Shown: positions 25,493-34,863, numbered from the stretch's first letter. The stretch: 64,000 nt of DNA from CADCWK01 sp035944555 (GCA_035944555.1 DASZAY010000016.1:11287-75286), one strand, 5' to 3'. Notes: generated from the sequence alone by a model not told the origin. Translations and numbers: made by a program.

Positions 25493-26464
25493 TCATTGAC
25501 CCGTTCCGTATCGCACCCCCGGCACACGGCCCTGGCGGCGGTGGGCGGAACAGGCGGTCTCGCGGTAGGGGCACCAGGCGCAGTGTCCCCCGTGGGTGGG
25601 CTCGGGACCGGTGGGACTGGTTGGGGTGGTGAGCATTCGCCGGGTCAGGTCCCGGAGATCCGACCGGAGAGACCGGAAGGAATCGGGCGTGTGGCAGATC
25701 GATTCCACCTGGCGATGACCGGTGTAGAGCATCGTCGTCCGCGTCGGAGGGCCGCCGGACACGACCGGGTGCCTGTCCCCGACGACCAGCCGCTCGACCC
25801 CGTGCTGGATCCAGTGGGTCGCCCGTTGCCCGCCCGTCTTGAAGTCGATGTGCTCGATTCCGCCGTCGGGGTGCTCGACGAGCAGGTCGAGTCGCGCCCG
25901 GAACCGCACCGGACTCCGGTCGTCCATCCCGGCCCGGCCCAGCCGCAGCGGACCGGTCTGGAACTCCCGCTCCGCCGCTCGGACATGGACGTCGTCCGGG
26001 ATCTGCGCCAGGCACCACCCGGCCTGGCCGGACAGCCGGTGCAGCGCCCGGTCGCGGGCATCCGGGTCCTCGGCCCGAATGGCGCGGTAGGGCTCGTCGG
26101 TGAGCGCCTCGTCCAGCCAGCCGTCGACGATCGCAGGGTCGGTCGCAGCGCGGCGATCCCGGTCACGCCGGAACCAGCGCCGCATCACCTGGTGGAGCGC
26201 GTTGCCCTCGGCCAGCGGGGGCGTGTTCGGTGGGATCGCGCCGCGCACCTTCCGCCGGAACCGGAGGTGATGCTGGAGCGGGCAGAGATGGAAGGTGGTC
26301 AGCTGCTTCGGCGTCACGACGGTGGCGTAGACCCGGACATCGAGCGCCGCCCGGCCTGTCCTCACCCGGTCAGGGTCTGCAGGCCTGGTTGCGCCCGTCC
26401 CGTCGGAGCCAATCGCGGAAGTCGTCTCCAGTCGTGTCAGCTGGGCCAGCCCGCTACCGCCCAT
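25493..26464 (-). CDS. PD-(D/E)XK nuclease with Cas4/AddB-type cysteine cluster
   Basis: A 323-residue RecB-family nuclease-like protein. VVTPKQLTTFHLCPLQHHLRF gives the first Cys. PPLAEGNALHQVMRRWF is the helix with the conserved Gly/His. FRARLDLLVEHPDGGIEHIDFKTG is the catalytic Asp...Asp-x-Lys motif. The C-terminus GGHCAWCPYRETACS gives three more Cys, as in the 4Fe-4S site of Cas4 and AddB. An active nuclease is therefore expected. No CRISPR repeats, Cas1/Cas2 or AddA/RecB helicase are near, so a stand-alone DNA-processing role is inferred. The N-terminal 45 residues look weak; the true start may be later. Convergent with the GNAT gene. Confidence 0.8.
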   Translation of the reverse strand: MGGSGLAQLTRLETTSAIGSDGTGATRPADPDRVRTGRAALDVRVYATVVTPKQLTTFHLCPLQHHLRFRRKVRGAIPPNTPPLAEGNALHQVMRRWFRRDRDRRAATDPAIVDGWLDEALTDEPYRAIRAEDPDARDRALHRLSGQAGWCLAQIPDDVHVRAAEREFQTGPLRLGRAGMDDRSPVRFRARLDLLVEHPDGGIEHIDFKTGGQRATHWIQHGVERLVVGDRHPVVSGGPPTRTTMLYTGHRQVESICHTPDSFRSLRSDLRDLTRRMLTTPTSPTGPEPTHGGHCAWCPYRETACSAHRRQGRVPGVRYGTGQ

Positions 26465-26738
26465 GACTCCTCCCCTCCCGACCGTCAGCCGTTCGGGTCA
26501 GCGGCCAGCGGTCTGCATCCTTACGGATATGTCGCGGCCCGCCCGGCCCTGACTGCCCGTCATTCCCCGACCGTTCCGGCCGTGGTCTGGCTGTCCGACA
26601 GGGGCCGTCGTGAACCATCGCCGACCCGCGCTTGGACACATGGTCATCTCACCGTGCACGACGACGCGCCGCCCGGTGCATGGACCCGGCGGCGCGCTAC
26701 AGGGACGGTCTCCTTGGAAGAGACAAAATGGGTCGTGG

Positions 26739-27311
26739 TCAGGCCGGGCCGACGGGCAGGAACAGCGTCGTGGGATCGACGACCAGGCCGGGAATGACGA
26801 CCGACGCGACCCGGCCGGCTTCATCGATCTCCTGGGGCACGTACTGGCCGTCGTCCAGCCGCAGGATATCCACGGTCCGTGCGATCGGGTCGACCTGCCA
26901 GTACTCGGCGATCCCGGCCCGGGCGTAGTGGTACAGCTTGGTCACCGTGTCATGCGTGCGGTTGGTTGGCGACAGCACCTCGACGACCAGCAACGGCACG
27001 CCGTCGTACCGCCCGTCCGCGCGAAGATGCGCATCGACGTCGGATGGCAGCACGAACACGTCCGGCTCGACGACGCGCGTCGGGCTCAGGACAATGTCGA
27101 ACGGCGCGACCATCGCCTCCCCCAGACTCAGCCGTTGCGTCCACTCATCGACCAGACGAAACGTCGACCGAAGGGCGTACTGGTGTGCCCAGGTTGGCGC
27201 GGCGGACACGACGATCTCCCCGTCGATCAGTTCGTACCGGCGACCGTCGTCCGGCGTCCGGTCCAGGTCCGCGATCGTGGCGGGCTGCTTCGGCTGAGTG
27301 ACGGCGACCAT
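26739..27311 (-). CDS. Uma2-family (DUF820) restriction-endonuclease-like protein
   Basis: A 190-residue member of the Uma2/DUF820 group, a PD-(D/E)XK fold often expanded in Chloroflexi and cyanobacteria. RRYELIDGEIVVSAAPTWAHQ is the conserved start (YELidGe). VVEPDVFVLPSD and VPLLVVEVLSPTNRTHD supply the Asp and Glu-x-x residues of the nuclease-like site (EPD, VEVLSP), followed by KLYHYARAGIAEYWQVDP. Physiological function of the family is uncertain. ATG 27311 has GGGGAGGG about 8 nt upstream; a longer frame has an Arg-rich leader. Confidence 0.9.
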   Translation of the reverse strand: MVAVTQPKQPATIADLDRTPDDGRRYELIDGEIVVSAAPTWAHQYALRSTFRLVDEWTQRLSLGEAMVAPFDIVLSPTRVVEPDVFVLPSDVDAHLRADGRYDGVPLLVVEVLSPTNRTHDTVTKLYHYARAGIAEYWQVDPIARTVDILRLDDGQYVPQEIDEAGRVASVVIPGLVVDPTTLFLPVGPA

Positions 27312-27680
27312 GCGAAACCCTCCCCGTGTGCGGGAACGTACTGCTGGCAGCGTAGCAGGAATTGCCCGTCTCCCGATCCGTCCGCACCATGCAGTCTGCC
27401 AGCGGGTCCGGACGGACGCGATCCGGTGCCCGACCAGCTGTAACATTTCGCCGCCCCATGCATCTCAATCCATAGCGTCGACGTACACCCGGCATACGCA
27501 GTGTCGGGAGCACTGGAGTGGACGGACCCCTCCGCCTGCCCCGGACTCCCTGACACCCCTGTAGCGCTGGCCACACGACCGGTTCCGACCGGGCGTCCCG
27601 ATCCCCACCGGCCGCGCCCAGGACGGGCCGTCCGGGCCAGAGGGACCAGGGGACGGCCAGCCCTCCCGCCAGGACCGCGC
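27312..27680. other. Divergent intergenic region (Uma2 / sigma factor)
   Basis: No gene seen. Contains TGTAACATTTC at about 27438, in an A/T-richer patch that could be an ECF-type promoter for the sigma operon to the right. This is a weak inference. Confidence 0.3.
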
Positions 27681-28457
27681 ATGCCCCGCCATCACTCCAC
27701 CCCACGCGGCGACGCCACCGCTGATCGAGACGCCCGGTTCGCCGAGGTCGTCCGCACCTTCGAGGCGCCCTTGTCCCGCTACCTCGTCCGGATGGTCGGA
27801 GACGCCGAGCTGGCACGCGACCTTGCCCAGGACACCTTTCTCTCGGCCTTCGCCAACTGGCCCGACCCGGAGCCGGAGCACCTCCGTGCCTGGCTGTACC
27901 GGATCGCGACCAACCATGCGCTGACCCACCTCCGGCGCCGCAAGGTGATCCGCTGGGTGCCCCTGTCCCAGCTGGCCCGCCGCGGCCGGGACGACGACGG
28001 GGGCCAGGACGGAGCCGCCCCGGCTATCGACTACCTGTTCCCCAGCACCCCCGCCCCCGGCGACGGGATCGACGAGGCTGATGCGATCGAGAGCATCCTC
28101 GACGCGATGGACCCACGGGACCGCGCCACACTCCTGCTCCACGCCGCCGGATTCTCCGGAGCCGAGATCGGCGCCCAGCTCAATGGCACCCCAGCTTCCG
28201 CCCGGACCCGACTCAGCCGCGCCCGGGCCCACTTCCGCGAGCAGTACGCTCGTCTTGCGGCACTGACCCGCCCAAGCGACCTCCCCGCCTACACCACGCC
28301 GCGGTCAACGGAATCACGCTCCGGCGCTCGCCGCGGGACGACCCGAACCGCTCCTTCCCATCTGACGCTCCTGCCGCCACCTGCCCGGGCGTCGCCCAGC
28401 GAGACGACGCCACGGGATCGGCGCCCGGCTACCGGCAGCGACGGGGTCGGGCAATGA
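27681..28457 (+). CDS. ECF-type sigma-70 family RNA polymerase sigma factor
   Basis: About 258 residues. Region 2: FAEVVRTFEAPLSRYLVRMVGDAELARDLAQDTFLSAFANWPD and LRAWLYRIATNHALTHLRRR. A linker with an acidic stretch follows, then region 4: ESILDAMDPRDRATLLLHAAGFSGAEIGAQLNGTPASARTRLSRARAHF. A Ser/Thr/Arg-rich tail of about 65 residues is unusual. ATG 27681 is used, with AGGA upstream. The gene overlaps the next by ATGA, the standard sigma/anti-sigma coupling, so the neighbour should hold it inactive at the membrane. Confidence 0.88.
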   Translation: MPRHHSTPRGDATADRDARFAEVVRTFEAPLSRYLVRMVGDAELARDLAQDTFLSAFANWPDPEPEHLRAWLYRIATNHALTHLRRRKVIRWVPLSQLARRGRDDDGGQDGAAPAIDYLFPSTPAPGDGIDEADAIESILDAMDPRDRATLLLHAAGFSGAEIGAQLNGTPASARTRLSRARAHFREQYARLAALTRPSDLPAYTTPRSTESRSGARRGTTRTAPSHLTLLPPPARASPSETTPRDRRPATGSDGVGQ

Positions 28458-30193
28458 CCCGTCAGGCTCCCCTTACCTGTCGCGAGGTCGAGACCGCGCT
28501 ATTCGGCGGCGCGACCCGCGATCGGTCGACCCCGGCGAGCAATTCGCGTCAGGGCCGCCCGGGCGCAGCAAATGATGCCGGCACCACGCGCCGCGCCGCG
28601 ATCGAAGCGCACCTCGCCGGATGCCCAGCCTGCGCCGGTCTGCAACGGGCGCTGGCCGGGGACGCCGCCGCGATCCGGCAGCACATGGACACCGCCGACT
28701 GGCTGCCCGTCGCGGATCGCGTCTTCGCCGCCCTTCCGCAGGTCGCCACGGATTCAGGGAGGCATCGGCCCGAACCCGTCCCGGGGACGGGTCACGTTGC
28801 GACCCGCCCGGCGCCCACGTTGTGGAGCTTGCCGTCCTCCCGGACACCCCGCCCGACCGATGCGGCTGCAGCGGTCACCGAGCCCGGGGGGCCTGTGAGT
28901 TCCCCCGGGCGCCGCCAGCCCACCCGGCCGCAGCCCGTGATGGGTGCTCGCCAACGAAGCTGGCACCCGACTGGTCGGATCGCGGCGGCGCTGCGGGCGA
29001 CCTGCCTGATCCTGCTCGGTCTAGGGATCGGGATCGGCCTGCAGCAGGCCTGGCCGCACCTGTTCAGCGCTCGGCCAGGCGAGGAACCGGGCCTGACGAC
29101 CAGCGACGGGACGGGCGGGGACGGCGACTACGCGGCCCTCCCGGCCTCCGGAACCGGCGCCGTCATCGACAGCACCGCCGGCGACAATGCCTACGTGCCG
29201 GCACCGGGCAATAACCCGCCACTGGCTGTTCCCGGCAACGGGACCGCCAACCGAATCTCGGCGATCCAGAACCGCGATACCTGGCAGGCCGTCCGCGAGC
29301 AGGCGGGAGAGCTCGCCCCCCTGCTCTACCCACCCATCCCGCCGGGCGCCTTCGAATCGGTTGCTGTCGGCCGCGTCGGTCCGGCAGAAGTCCTCGTTCG
29401 CTACAACGGCTCCGGGATGCGGTTGATGGTCGGAGCGGGCACTGCTGTGCTGGATGTTGCCGCGGTCATGACTATCCCCAGCGCCCAGCAGTTCCAGGCG
29501 ACCGTCCGGGGACGCCCGGCGACCGTCTCGATGGCCCAGTCCAGCACGGCTGACGCCGACCCGAACGCCCTGGCGCCGGGCATGGTCCTCTCGGTCACAT
29601 GGACGGAACCCGGCGCCACGCTCGACGCGGCCGGGAACGTCCAGGCGACCTCCGTTCCCTACGCCGTGGCCGCGACCGGCGTCCCGGTCGATGTCGTGAT
29701 GGCGTTCGCGGGCAGCCTCGTCCCGATCGAAACGGGATGGGACACCCTGCTCGACGGCCTGCCGAATGGCGAAGCGCCGCCCGTCCCGGCCACCATGCCG
29801 GCCGGCTTCGGGCCGGCGACCCTGCTCGCTCCGCCAGTCGGCGCCGGAACTGCCGTGACCGATGTCGCGCCGGGGTGGACCATCGCCAGCAGCAGGGCCG
29901 GGACAGGCGCTACCAGTGACCTGATCGTCTTCACGGCCGCCGCTGCGCCGGCCGCCGATCCAGCCACCGGCCCCACGACGGCGATTCGTGTCGCCGGACA
30001 GGACGGGACCCTGTCGACGAGCGGGACGCTTGGGACCGCCAGCGCGCGATGGGAGATCCGCTGGCAGGCGGACAGTACCGAGTACGGGATTACCCTGACC
30101 GGCCCCGGGATCACGGCTTCTGAGGTCGATTCGCTGATCGACGGCATGACCACGCGCCTGGAAAGGCTCCCGGTAGCTGACCGGGCCGCATGA
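28454..30193 (+). CDS. Transmembrane anti-sigma factor with zinc-finger-like N-terminus
   Basis: A 579-residue protein. The cytoplasmic N-terminus has Cys9 and His53-x3-Cys57-x2-Cys60 (EAHLAGCPACAG), the ZAS zinc-binding anti-sigma pattern. A Pro/Arg-rich linker leads to one TM helix (about 178-197, TCLILLGLGIGIGLQQAW), and then a large extracytoplasmic domain of about 370 residues, rich in Gly/Thr/Val, with no family I recognise. That domain is the likely sensor. Start codon overlaps the sigma stop (ATGA), and its own stop overlaps the next start (ATGA), making a three-gene operon. Confidence 0.75.
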   Translation: MTRQAPLTCREVETALFGGATRDRSTPASNSRQGRPGAANDAGTTRRAAIEAHLAGCPACAGLQRALAGDAAAIRQHMDTADWLPVADRVFAALPQVATDSGRHRPEPVPGTGHVATRPAPTLWSLPSSRTPRPTDAAAAVTEPGGPVSSPGRRQPTRPQPVMGARQRSWHPTGRIAAALRATCLILLGLGIGIGLQQAWPHLFSARPGEEPGLTTSDGTGGDGDYAALPASGTGAVIDSTAGDNAYVPAPGNNPPLAVPGNGTANRISAIQNRDTWQAVREQAGELAPLLYPPIPPGAFESVAVGRVGPAEVLVRYNGSGMRLMVGAGTAVLDVAAVMTIPSAQQFQATVRGRPATVSMAQSSTADADPNALAPGMVLSVTWTEPGATLDAAGNVQATSVPYAVAATGVPVDVVMAFAGSLVPIETGWDTLLDGLPNGEAPPVPATMPAGFGPATLLAPPVGAGTAVTDVAPGWTIASSRAGTGATSDLIVFTAAAAPAADPATGPTTAIRVAGQDGTLSTSGTLGTASARWEIRWQADSTEYGITLTGPGITASEVDSLIDGMTTRLERLPVADRAA

Positions 30194-30831
30194 CCGGCTC
30201 ACTGGCCCGGAACCGGGTCACCCGACGCCGATTTGAGCCGGTCGCGGCGCCGGCCACCGATGGCGTATCCTTCCGCGCCGCACGCGGTGAAGCCAGCCGC
30301 ACCCCCTCCGGACACACGGTCGACGCCCCGATGACCGTCCTTGCTCCCTACCCGTTACCTGCCGAGCCGACCGGAGTTGCCATCGTGCCGTTCGCTCTCC
30401 TGGCCGTTGCGCCGTCCCGCAGCCGGATCACCGATCGCGCCACGAGCGGGGGCAGCGTCCGGGCAGTGCTGGTCGCCATCTGCCTCGCCCTGATCGTTTC
30501 CATCCTGTCGCTGGCTGGACCGGTCAATGTCAGCCTCGCCGCCACCGGTGCGGCGCAGGCCAGCGCCACGAGCGAGGGCGTCGCTCCGCCCCGGCTCCAG
30601 GCCGTCGGCGAGGGCAACGCGATCGTCTCCGGGCAGGTGGATCAGACGGATGCCAGCGACGACGGAGATGGCACCGGCGGGTATCGGATCGCGGTCGGGA
30701 TCGCCGTCGCGGCGTTGATCCTGTTCGGCCTGTTCCAGCGTCGACAGGGCGATACCCCGGGCGGCCCGGATCGACCAGACCGCCCGGCCGGTGGCCGCCG
30801 TCCTCCGATCGGCCGCGCCGTCGGTCACTGA
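30190..30831 (+). CDS. Hypothetical two-TM protein of the sigma operon
   Basis: A 213-residue protein with hydrophobic segments SVRAVLVAICLALIVSILSLAG (about 95-117) and YRIAVGIAVAALILFGLFQRR (about 162-182), separated by a short Gly/Asp-rich outside loop and followed by a basic Pro-rich tail. The start coupled by ATGA to the anti-sigma gene is used; an ATG at 30331 is a possible shorter start, since the first 47 residues look weak. Function unknown; position implies a link to the sigma circuit. Confidence 0.6.
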   Translation: MTGSLARNRVTRRRFEPVAAPATDGVSFRAARGEASRTPSGHTVDAPMTVLAPYPLPAEPTGVAIVPFALLAVAPSRSRITDRATSGGSVRAVLVAICLALIVSILSLAGPVNVSLAATGAAQASATSEGVAPPRLQAVGEGNAIVSGQVDQTDASDDGDGTGGYRIAVGIAVAALILFGLFQRRQGDTPGGPDRPDRPAGGRRPPIGRAVGH

Positions 30832-30856
30832 TCCGCCCGGCACTCCCGGGCAGGCA

Positions 30857-31852
30857 CTATGCCGGTGAAGCGACGAGGCCAGCCTTGGTGACATAGCGCG
30901 TCAGGCCCATCGCCGCCATGAACGCCGGCGTCGCCCACTCCAGCTCCGCCAGCACCGTCGGGTCCGGCTCGACGCCCGGGGTGCCGCCGGCCACCCCGGC
31001 CGCCATCGCCGCCGAGATCCGCGCCGTCAGTTCCGGTCCGTCAGCCCCCGCCGCCAGCGCCGCTACGGCGAGGTCGCGGAAACAATTGAGGTTGCGGCCG
31101 AGGGCGCCGAGGTGTGCCGCCACGTCGGTGACCATCCCGAAATGCGCCAGGCAGAGGCGCCGGGCATCCAGCGCGGCCAGCCGGGCGATGGTGGCGTGCC
31201 AAAGATCGGGGTCGAGATCGGGTGGCGGGGTTGGTGGACAGACGTACCCAGTCCCCGGCACCCGGACCCCCGCCGTATCTCCCGCGAAGATCATCCGCCG
31301 GGCCGGGTCGTGAAGCGCAATATGGTGGCTGGCGTGCCCAGGCGTGTGCAGCACGGCCAGTGACCGCCCGGCGAGGTCGAGCGTGTCGCCGTCCGCCGGC
31401 GTCCGGATCCGCTCGGCTGGAACCGGCTCCATCGCCCCCCAGAGCATCTCCATGCGGTCGCCGTAAATCCGGGCCGCCGACGCCCAGAGCCGGGACGGAT
31501 CGACGAGGTGACGAGCGCCGGCCGGGTGGACATGGACCGTCGCACCGGCCGCCTCCGCGACCAGGTGTCCGGTCGCGCCGCCGTGGTCGAGGTGGATGTG
31601 CGAGAGGACGATATCGGTCAGGTCCTCCAGCCGGTGGCCGGTCGCGGCGATCCCCGCCCGGAGCGCTGGCAGGGTGCTGGCCGGGCCGGTGTCGAACAGA
31701 GCCAACCGGCCGTCGCCGGCCAGCAACCACGCCGCGATCACCCGGGGGACACCCTGGAAGCGGAGATCGATGGCCCAGAGCTCCTCGTCGACCAGTTCAA
31801 TGATGGGCGGATCCATCTCCCGGCTCGCCCACTCATCCTGCATGTCACGCAT
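30857..31852 (-). CDS. MBL-fold metallohydrolase
   Basis: A 331-residue binuclear-metal hydrolase of the metallo-beta-lactamase fold. LALFDTGPASTLPALRAGIAATG, then SHIHLDHGGATGHL gives HxHxDH metal ligands (about residue 85); LAVLHTPGHASHHIALHD gives the third His and FAGDTAG the bridging Asp; CLAHFGMV the last His. The C-terminal 90 residues are helical and may form a substrate cap. The overall pattern resembles glyoxalase-II-like or lactonase-like hydrolases; the substrate is unknown. ATG has GGGGAG at a good distance. Convergent with the sigma operon. Confidence 0.87.
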   Translation of the reverse strand: MRDMQDEWASREMDPPIIELVDEELWAIDLRFQGVPRVIAAWLLAGDGRLALFDTGPASTLPALRAGIAATGHRLEDLTDIVLSHIHLDHGGATGHLVAEAAGATVHVHPAGARHLVDPSRLWASAARIYGDRMEMLWGAMEPVPAERIRTPADGDTLDLAGRSLAVLHTPGHASHHIALHDPARRMIFAGDTAGVRVPGTGYVCPPTPPPDLDPDLWHATIARLAALDARRLCLAHFGMVTDVAAHLGALGRNLNCFRDLAVAALAAGADGPELTARISAAMAAGVAGGTPGVEPDPTVLAELEWATPAFMAAMGLTRYVTKAGLVASPA

Positions 31853-32129
31853 CGTCCGCTCCCCTGCCCCTTAGTGCGCGCCGGGCGCAGCGCATCCACC
31901 GATCAGATCCGAACACCTCCTGCTAGCCCGCGAGGTCCATGCCAGCTCGACCGGCCCCGGACTTTCCCGCCCACCCCGACGATATCCGCTCGAAAGGCCC
32001 CGGTGGATTGCCGCGACAACAGGTGGGCGATATGCTGAGGACACGTTGTCGCATGCGACGAAGCCCGGATCACCCGGATCACTCGTCCAGGGCGGCGGGA
32101 CTGGCGGCACGCGGCGACCGGGGGCAGGC

Positions 32130-32459
32130 ATGAGCGAGGGCATGGCGGGGAGCGAACTGATCACGGTCGCCGAAACGGCGCAGCGGCTGAGCCGCTCGAC
32201 CGAGCAGGTCCGGCGCTACCTGCGCGAGGGACGACTGACCGGCCGGCGGATCGGCGGGCAGTGGTTCATCGAAGCCAGTGCCCTCGCCACCTTCCAGGAG
32301 CAGCGCCGCGAGCCGACGTCCTTCCTCGATACCGTCCGTCCGGCCATCCCCGGCGAGGTCGACCCGCTGGCCAGCGTGATCGGGATCGGCCGCGGCGGCG
32401 GGAGCAGCATCAACGAGGGCAAGGAGGCCTACCGGCGCACCTTCCTCTGGCGCCGCTGA
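32130..32459 (+). CDS. Excisionase/MerR-like HTH protein, probable antitoxin
   Basis: A 109-residue protein with a single winged HTH: LITVAETAQRLSRSTEQVRRYLREGRLTGRRIGGQWFIEASALATF, the SinR/excisionase (HTH_17) pattern. The C-terminal half (REPTSFLDTVRPAIPGEVDPLASVIGIGRGGGSSINEGKEAYRR) is likely the toxin-binding or flexible tail. It lies 21 bp upstream of a PIN-domain gene, the order expected for a type II toxin-antitoxin module, so it is probably the DNA-binding antitoxin. Confidence 0.75.
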   Translation: MSEGMAGSELITVAETAQRLSRSTEQVRRYLREGRLTGRRIGGQWFIEASALATFQEQRREPTSFLDTVRPAIPGEVDPLASVIGIGRGGGSSINEGKEAYRRTFLWRR

Positions 32460-32480
32460 ACCGTCGCTCCGGGCAACCGG

Positions 32481-33164
32481 ATGGCGCGGCCCATGATACC
32501 CGGACGACCAGCCGACACCTGTGAATATGAGGCGAAAACACCGATGACGGGTTGGGATGGCCGGCCGGCCGATGATGACTTCACGCCCTGGGACCCGGAC
32601 GCCGCTGCCGATCCGGTCGACGGAAACCGCGCCAGCACGAATGACCGATCCGGGGACATCTCCGGCGAGACGGCCGTGAGTGATCTGACGGTCACCGTTG
32701 ACCCGGCGACCGCCGCCAGCGAACCTGCCTCACCAGCCGGCACGGCGGCGACCGAGCCGGATACGAGCGGCAGCGACGCGCCGGCGGTCTTCATCGATTC
32801 GTCGGCCATCGTCGCGCTGGTCGACCAGGACGACTCGTCTCACGAGGCGGCCGTCGCCGCCTACCGGGAACTGGTCGGCACCGGCTACCGCCTGTTCACC
32901 AGCAACTACGTGATCGCCGAGACCTACGACCTCCTCCGGACCGGGGTTGGCCACGCCGTCGCACGGCAGTGGCTGCGCGACAGTACCCTCGCCGTCTACC
33001 ACGCCGACGAGCAGGACGAGCGCCGCGCCCGCCGGATCATGCTCCGGGGCCGGGGCGCCTCCGGGATGACGTTCACCGACGCGATCAGCCTGGTCGTCAT
33101 GGAGCGTTTCGGCGTCGCCGATGCCTTCGCCGTCGACCCGAACTTCCTCTCCGGCAACGATTGA
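32481..33164 (+). CDS. PIN-domain (VapC-like) ribonuclease with long acidic N-terminal extension
   Basis: A 227-residue protein. The C-terminal 125 residues are a PIN domain: PAVFIDSSAIVALVDQDDSSH (first Asp), FTSNYVIAETYDLL (Glu), GASGMTFTDAISLVVMERFG (Asp) and AFAVDPNF (last Asp), so all four metal ligands are present. PIN toxins cleave tRNA or rRNA. The first 100 residues are acidic, Pro/Thr/Ala-rich and disordered, which is unusual for VapC; a start at ATG 32544 or GTG 32675 would shorten it. Paired with the HTH gene upstream. Confidence 0.8.
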   Translation: MARPMIPGRPADTCEYEAKTPMTGWDGRPADDDFTPWDPDAAADPVDGNRASTNDRSGDISGETAVSDLTVTVDPATAASEPASPAGTAATEPDTSGSDAPAVFIDSSAIVALVDQDDSSHEAAVAAYRELVGTGYRLFTSNYVIAETYDLLRTGVGHAVARQWLRDSTLAVYHADEQDERRARRIMLRGRGASGMTFTDAISLVVMERFGVADAFAVDPNFLSGND

Positions 33165-33295
33165 CGCCACCGCCAGACACGCCTGCCGTGCCCGCCACGG
33201 GGACCGTCCCGGACCGGGCCGATGCCCGCCGGACGCGTGGTACCTTTCGCCGGATCTTGCCCTGAACCCAGGCCGCGCAGGCCACACCCGGAGGG

Positions 33296-34843
33296 ATGTC
33301 GCCGGTGAGCCAGGACGCCACCCAGCCCAAGTACTGCCCGAACTGCGGCCAGCCCAACCCGATCGATGCCCCGATCTGCTCCAACTGCGGACACGACCTC
33401 CCGACATCCGATGAGGTCCGGCAGGCGTGGGCCACCCGGGACGCCACGGGAGAAGCCGGCGCCGCCGGGTTCGAGCCCGCCACCAGCCCGGGCAATCAGC
33501 CGACCAGCTCGTGGGAATCCTGGACCAGCCCCGACCGAGGACCCACACCGGCCCCTGGCCACGGTGACGGTGATCGGTCGGACTCCGGTGACAGCGCGGG
33601 CTTACGGGTGGACGGAGAGCCCGCGACGGGTGGCAATGCCCCCGGTCGCCGCGACTGGGCTGGCTGGGGAACCCCGATCGCCTCGACACCGGGGGCGAGC
33701 GAGTCCGGCTCCCGGCCGGTCGCCCCGGCCTGGCGCACACCGACCGGGCCCGAACCGGCCGCCGCCCAGGGGTACGGCGAGCCCGTCCATGGACAGCCGG
33801 TCTACGACCAGCCGGGCTACGCTCAGCCCCCCTACGCCCAGCCCGGGAGCTATAGCCAACCGGGCGCGGACCCCGGCTATGGCCAGTCGCCGTACGGCCA
33901 GCAGCCCTATGGGCAGCCGGGGTATGGGCAGCCTGGGTATGAGCAGTCGGTCTACGGGCAGGACCAGTGGAACCAGGGCGCCGGGACGACCGGCTACGGT
34001 CCTGGCGGCCCCGGCACACCAGGCGCTCCCCCGCCGGTCGCCCCGCCGGCGGGCATGGCGAAGCGGGGACCATCCGGCTGTCTGCTCGGTGCGCTCGGCG
34101 TGATGATCGTCGGGCTCGTCGCGGCGGCACTGATCGCCCTCCTCATCATCAACGCCGCGACGGGGGACCAGCTGCGTGACGAGCTCCGCGACGTGGCCGC
34201 GACCGAGGCCAGCGAAGTCGGCCCGGTCGACATCCCGCCCGATGGCCGGCTGGTCGTGACGGAAGCCGACCTCAACCGCAGCATCCGGCAGTACGCCGAT
34301 TTCGGCGCGATCGACGACCCGACGGTCAACATCGCACCGGACGGACTGGAACTGAACTTCAGCACGCTGGGCGTCGCGTCGACGTGGCGCGCCGGACTGG
34401 CCGCCGAGGACGGCCGCGTCGTCCTGACTGATCCGTCGGCGGAGGGGCTGGCGTCCCGCGTCCTCGACGCCGACGACCTCGTCACCGTCGTCGAGCCGGC
34501 CCTGAACGACATCCTCCGGCAGTCCGGCGTGATCGCCACCAATGTCGAACTCGCGGACGGCGAGCTGACGGTCGTCACCGCGCCGACCGCCGGTGCGACG
34601 CCGACCGCCGGGACCCCGGTCGCCGGTGGAACCGTCGAGCCGCAGTCGTCCCCATCCGCAGCCCCTCCCGCATCAGCGCCCGTCGTCGCGTCGCCATCGG
34701 TGGCGCCGTCCGGTCCGGCCGGCATCGATGGCGGCTTCATCGGGTTGTTCGGTCCGTCGGCCCAGCCGTCCACCACCGGGGATCCCGCCCTGTCTGCCAG
34801 CCCAACTCCGGCGCCGTCGAGCGCCGGCAGCGACATCGACTGA
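33296..34843 (+). CDS. Zinc-ribbon protein with YGQP repeats and one TM helix
   Basis: A 515-residue protein. The N-terminal zinc ribbon has CPNC (14-17) and CSNC (28-31). Residues about 150-225 are Tyr/Gly/Gln/Pro repeats (QPGYGQPGYEQ, prion-like). One TM helix follows (about 262-285, LLGALGVMIVGLVAAALIALLIINAA). The outside domain of about 130 residues (VDIPPDGRLVVTEADLNRSIRQ, then a lipocalin/LmeA-like pattern) ends in a TPTAGTPV and Ser/Pro tail. It resembles zinc_ribbon_2 membrane proteins of Gram-positives; function unknown. Confidence 0.75.
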   Translation: MSPVSQDATQPKYCPNCGQPNPIDAPICSNCGHDLPTSDEVRQAWATRDATGEAGAAGFEPATSPGNQPTSSWESWTSPDRGPTPAPGHGDGDRSDSGDSAGLRVDGEPATGGNAPGRRDWAGWGTPIASTPGASESGSRPVAPAWRTPTGPEPAAAQGYGEPVHGQPVYDQPGYAQPPYAQPGSYSQPGADPGYGQSPYGQQPYGQPGYGQPGYEQSVYGQDQWNQGAGTTGYGPGGPGTPGAPPPVAPPAGMAKRGPSGCLLGALGVMIVGLVAAALIALLIINAATGDQLRDELRDVAATEASEVGPVDIPPDGRLVVTEADLNRSIRQYADFGAIDDPTVNIAPDGLELNFSTLGVASTWRAGLAAEDGRVVLTDPSAEGLASRVLDADDLVTVVEPALNDILRQSGVIATNVELADGELTVVTAPTAGATPTAGTPVAGGTVEPQSSPSAAPPASAPVVASPSVAPSGPAGIDGGFIGLFGPSAQPSTTGDPALSASPTPAPSSAGSDID

Positions 34844-34863
34844 GCCTTCCACCGAACGCGCAG

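Noticed and set aside
25493..26464. CRISPR-Cas locus suggested by the Cas4-like nuclease
   Set aside because: No repeat array, Cas1, Cas2 or effector gene is found anywhere in the window.
33780..33980. Tandem YGQP-coding repeats as a DNA-level element
   Set aside because: Units are irregular in length and follow codon boundaries; they are best seen as a low-complexity protein segment.
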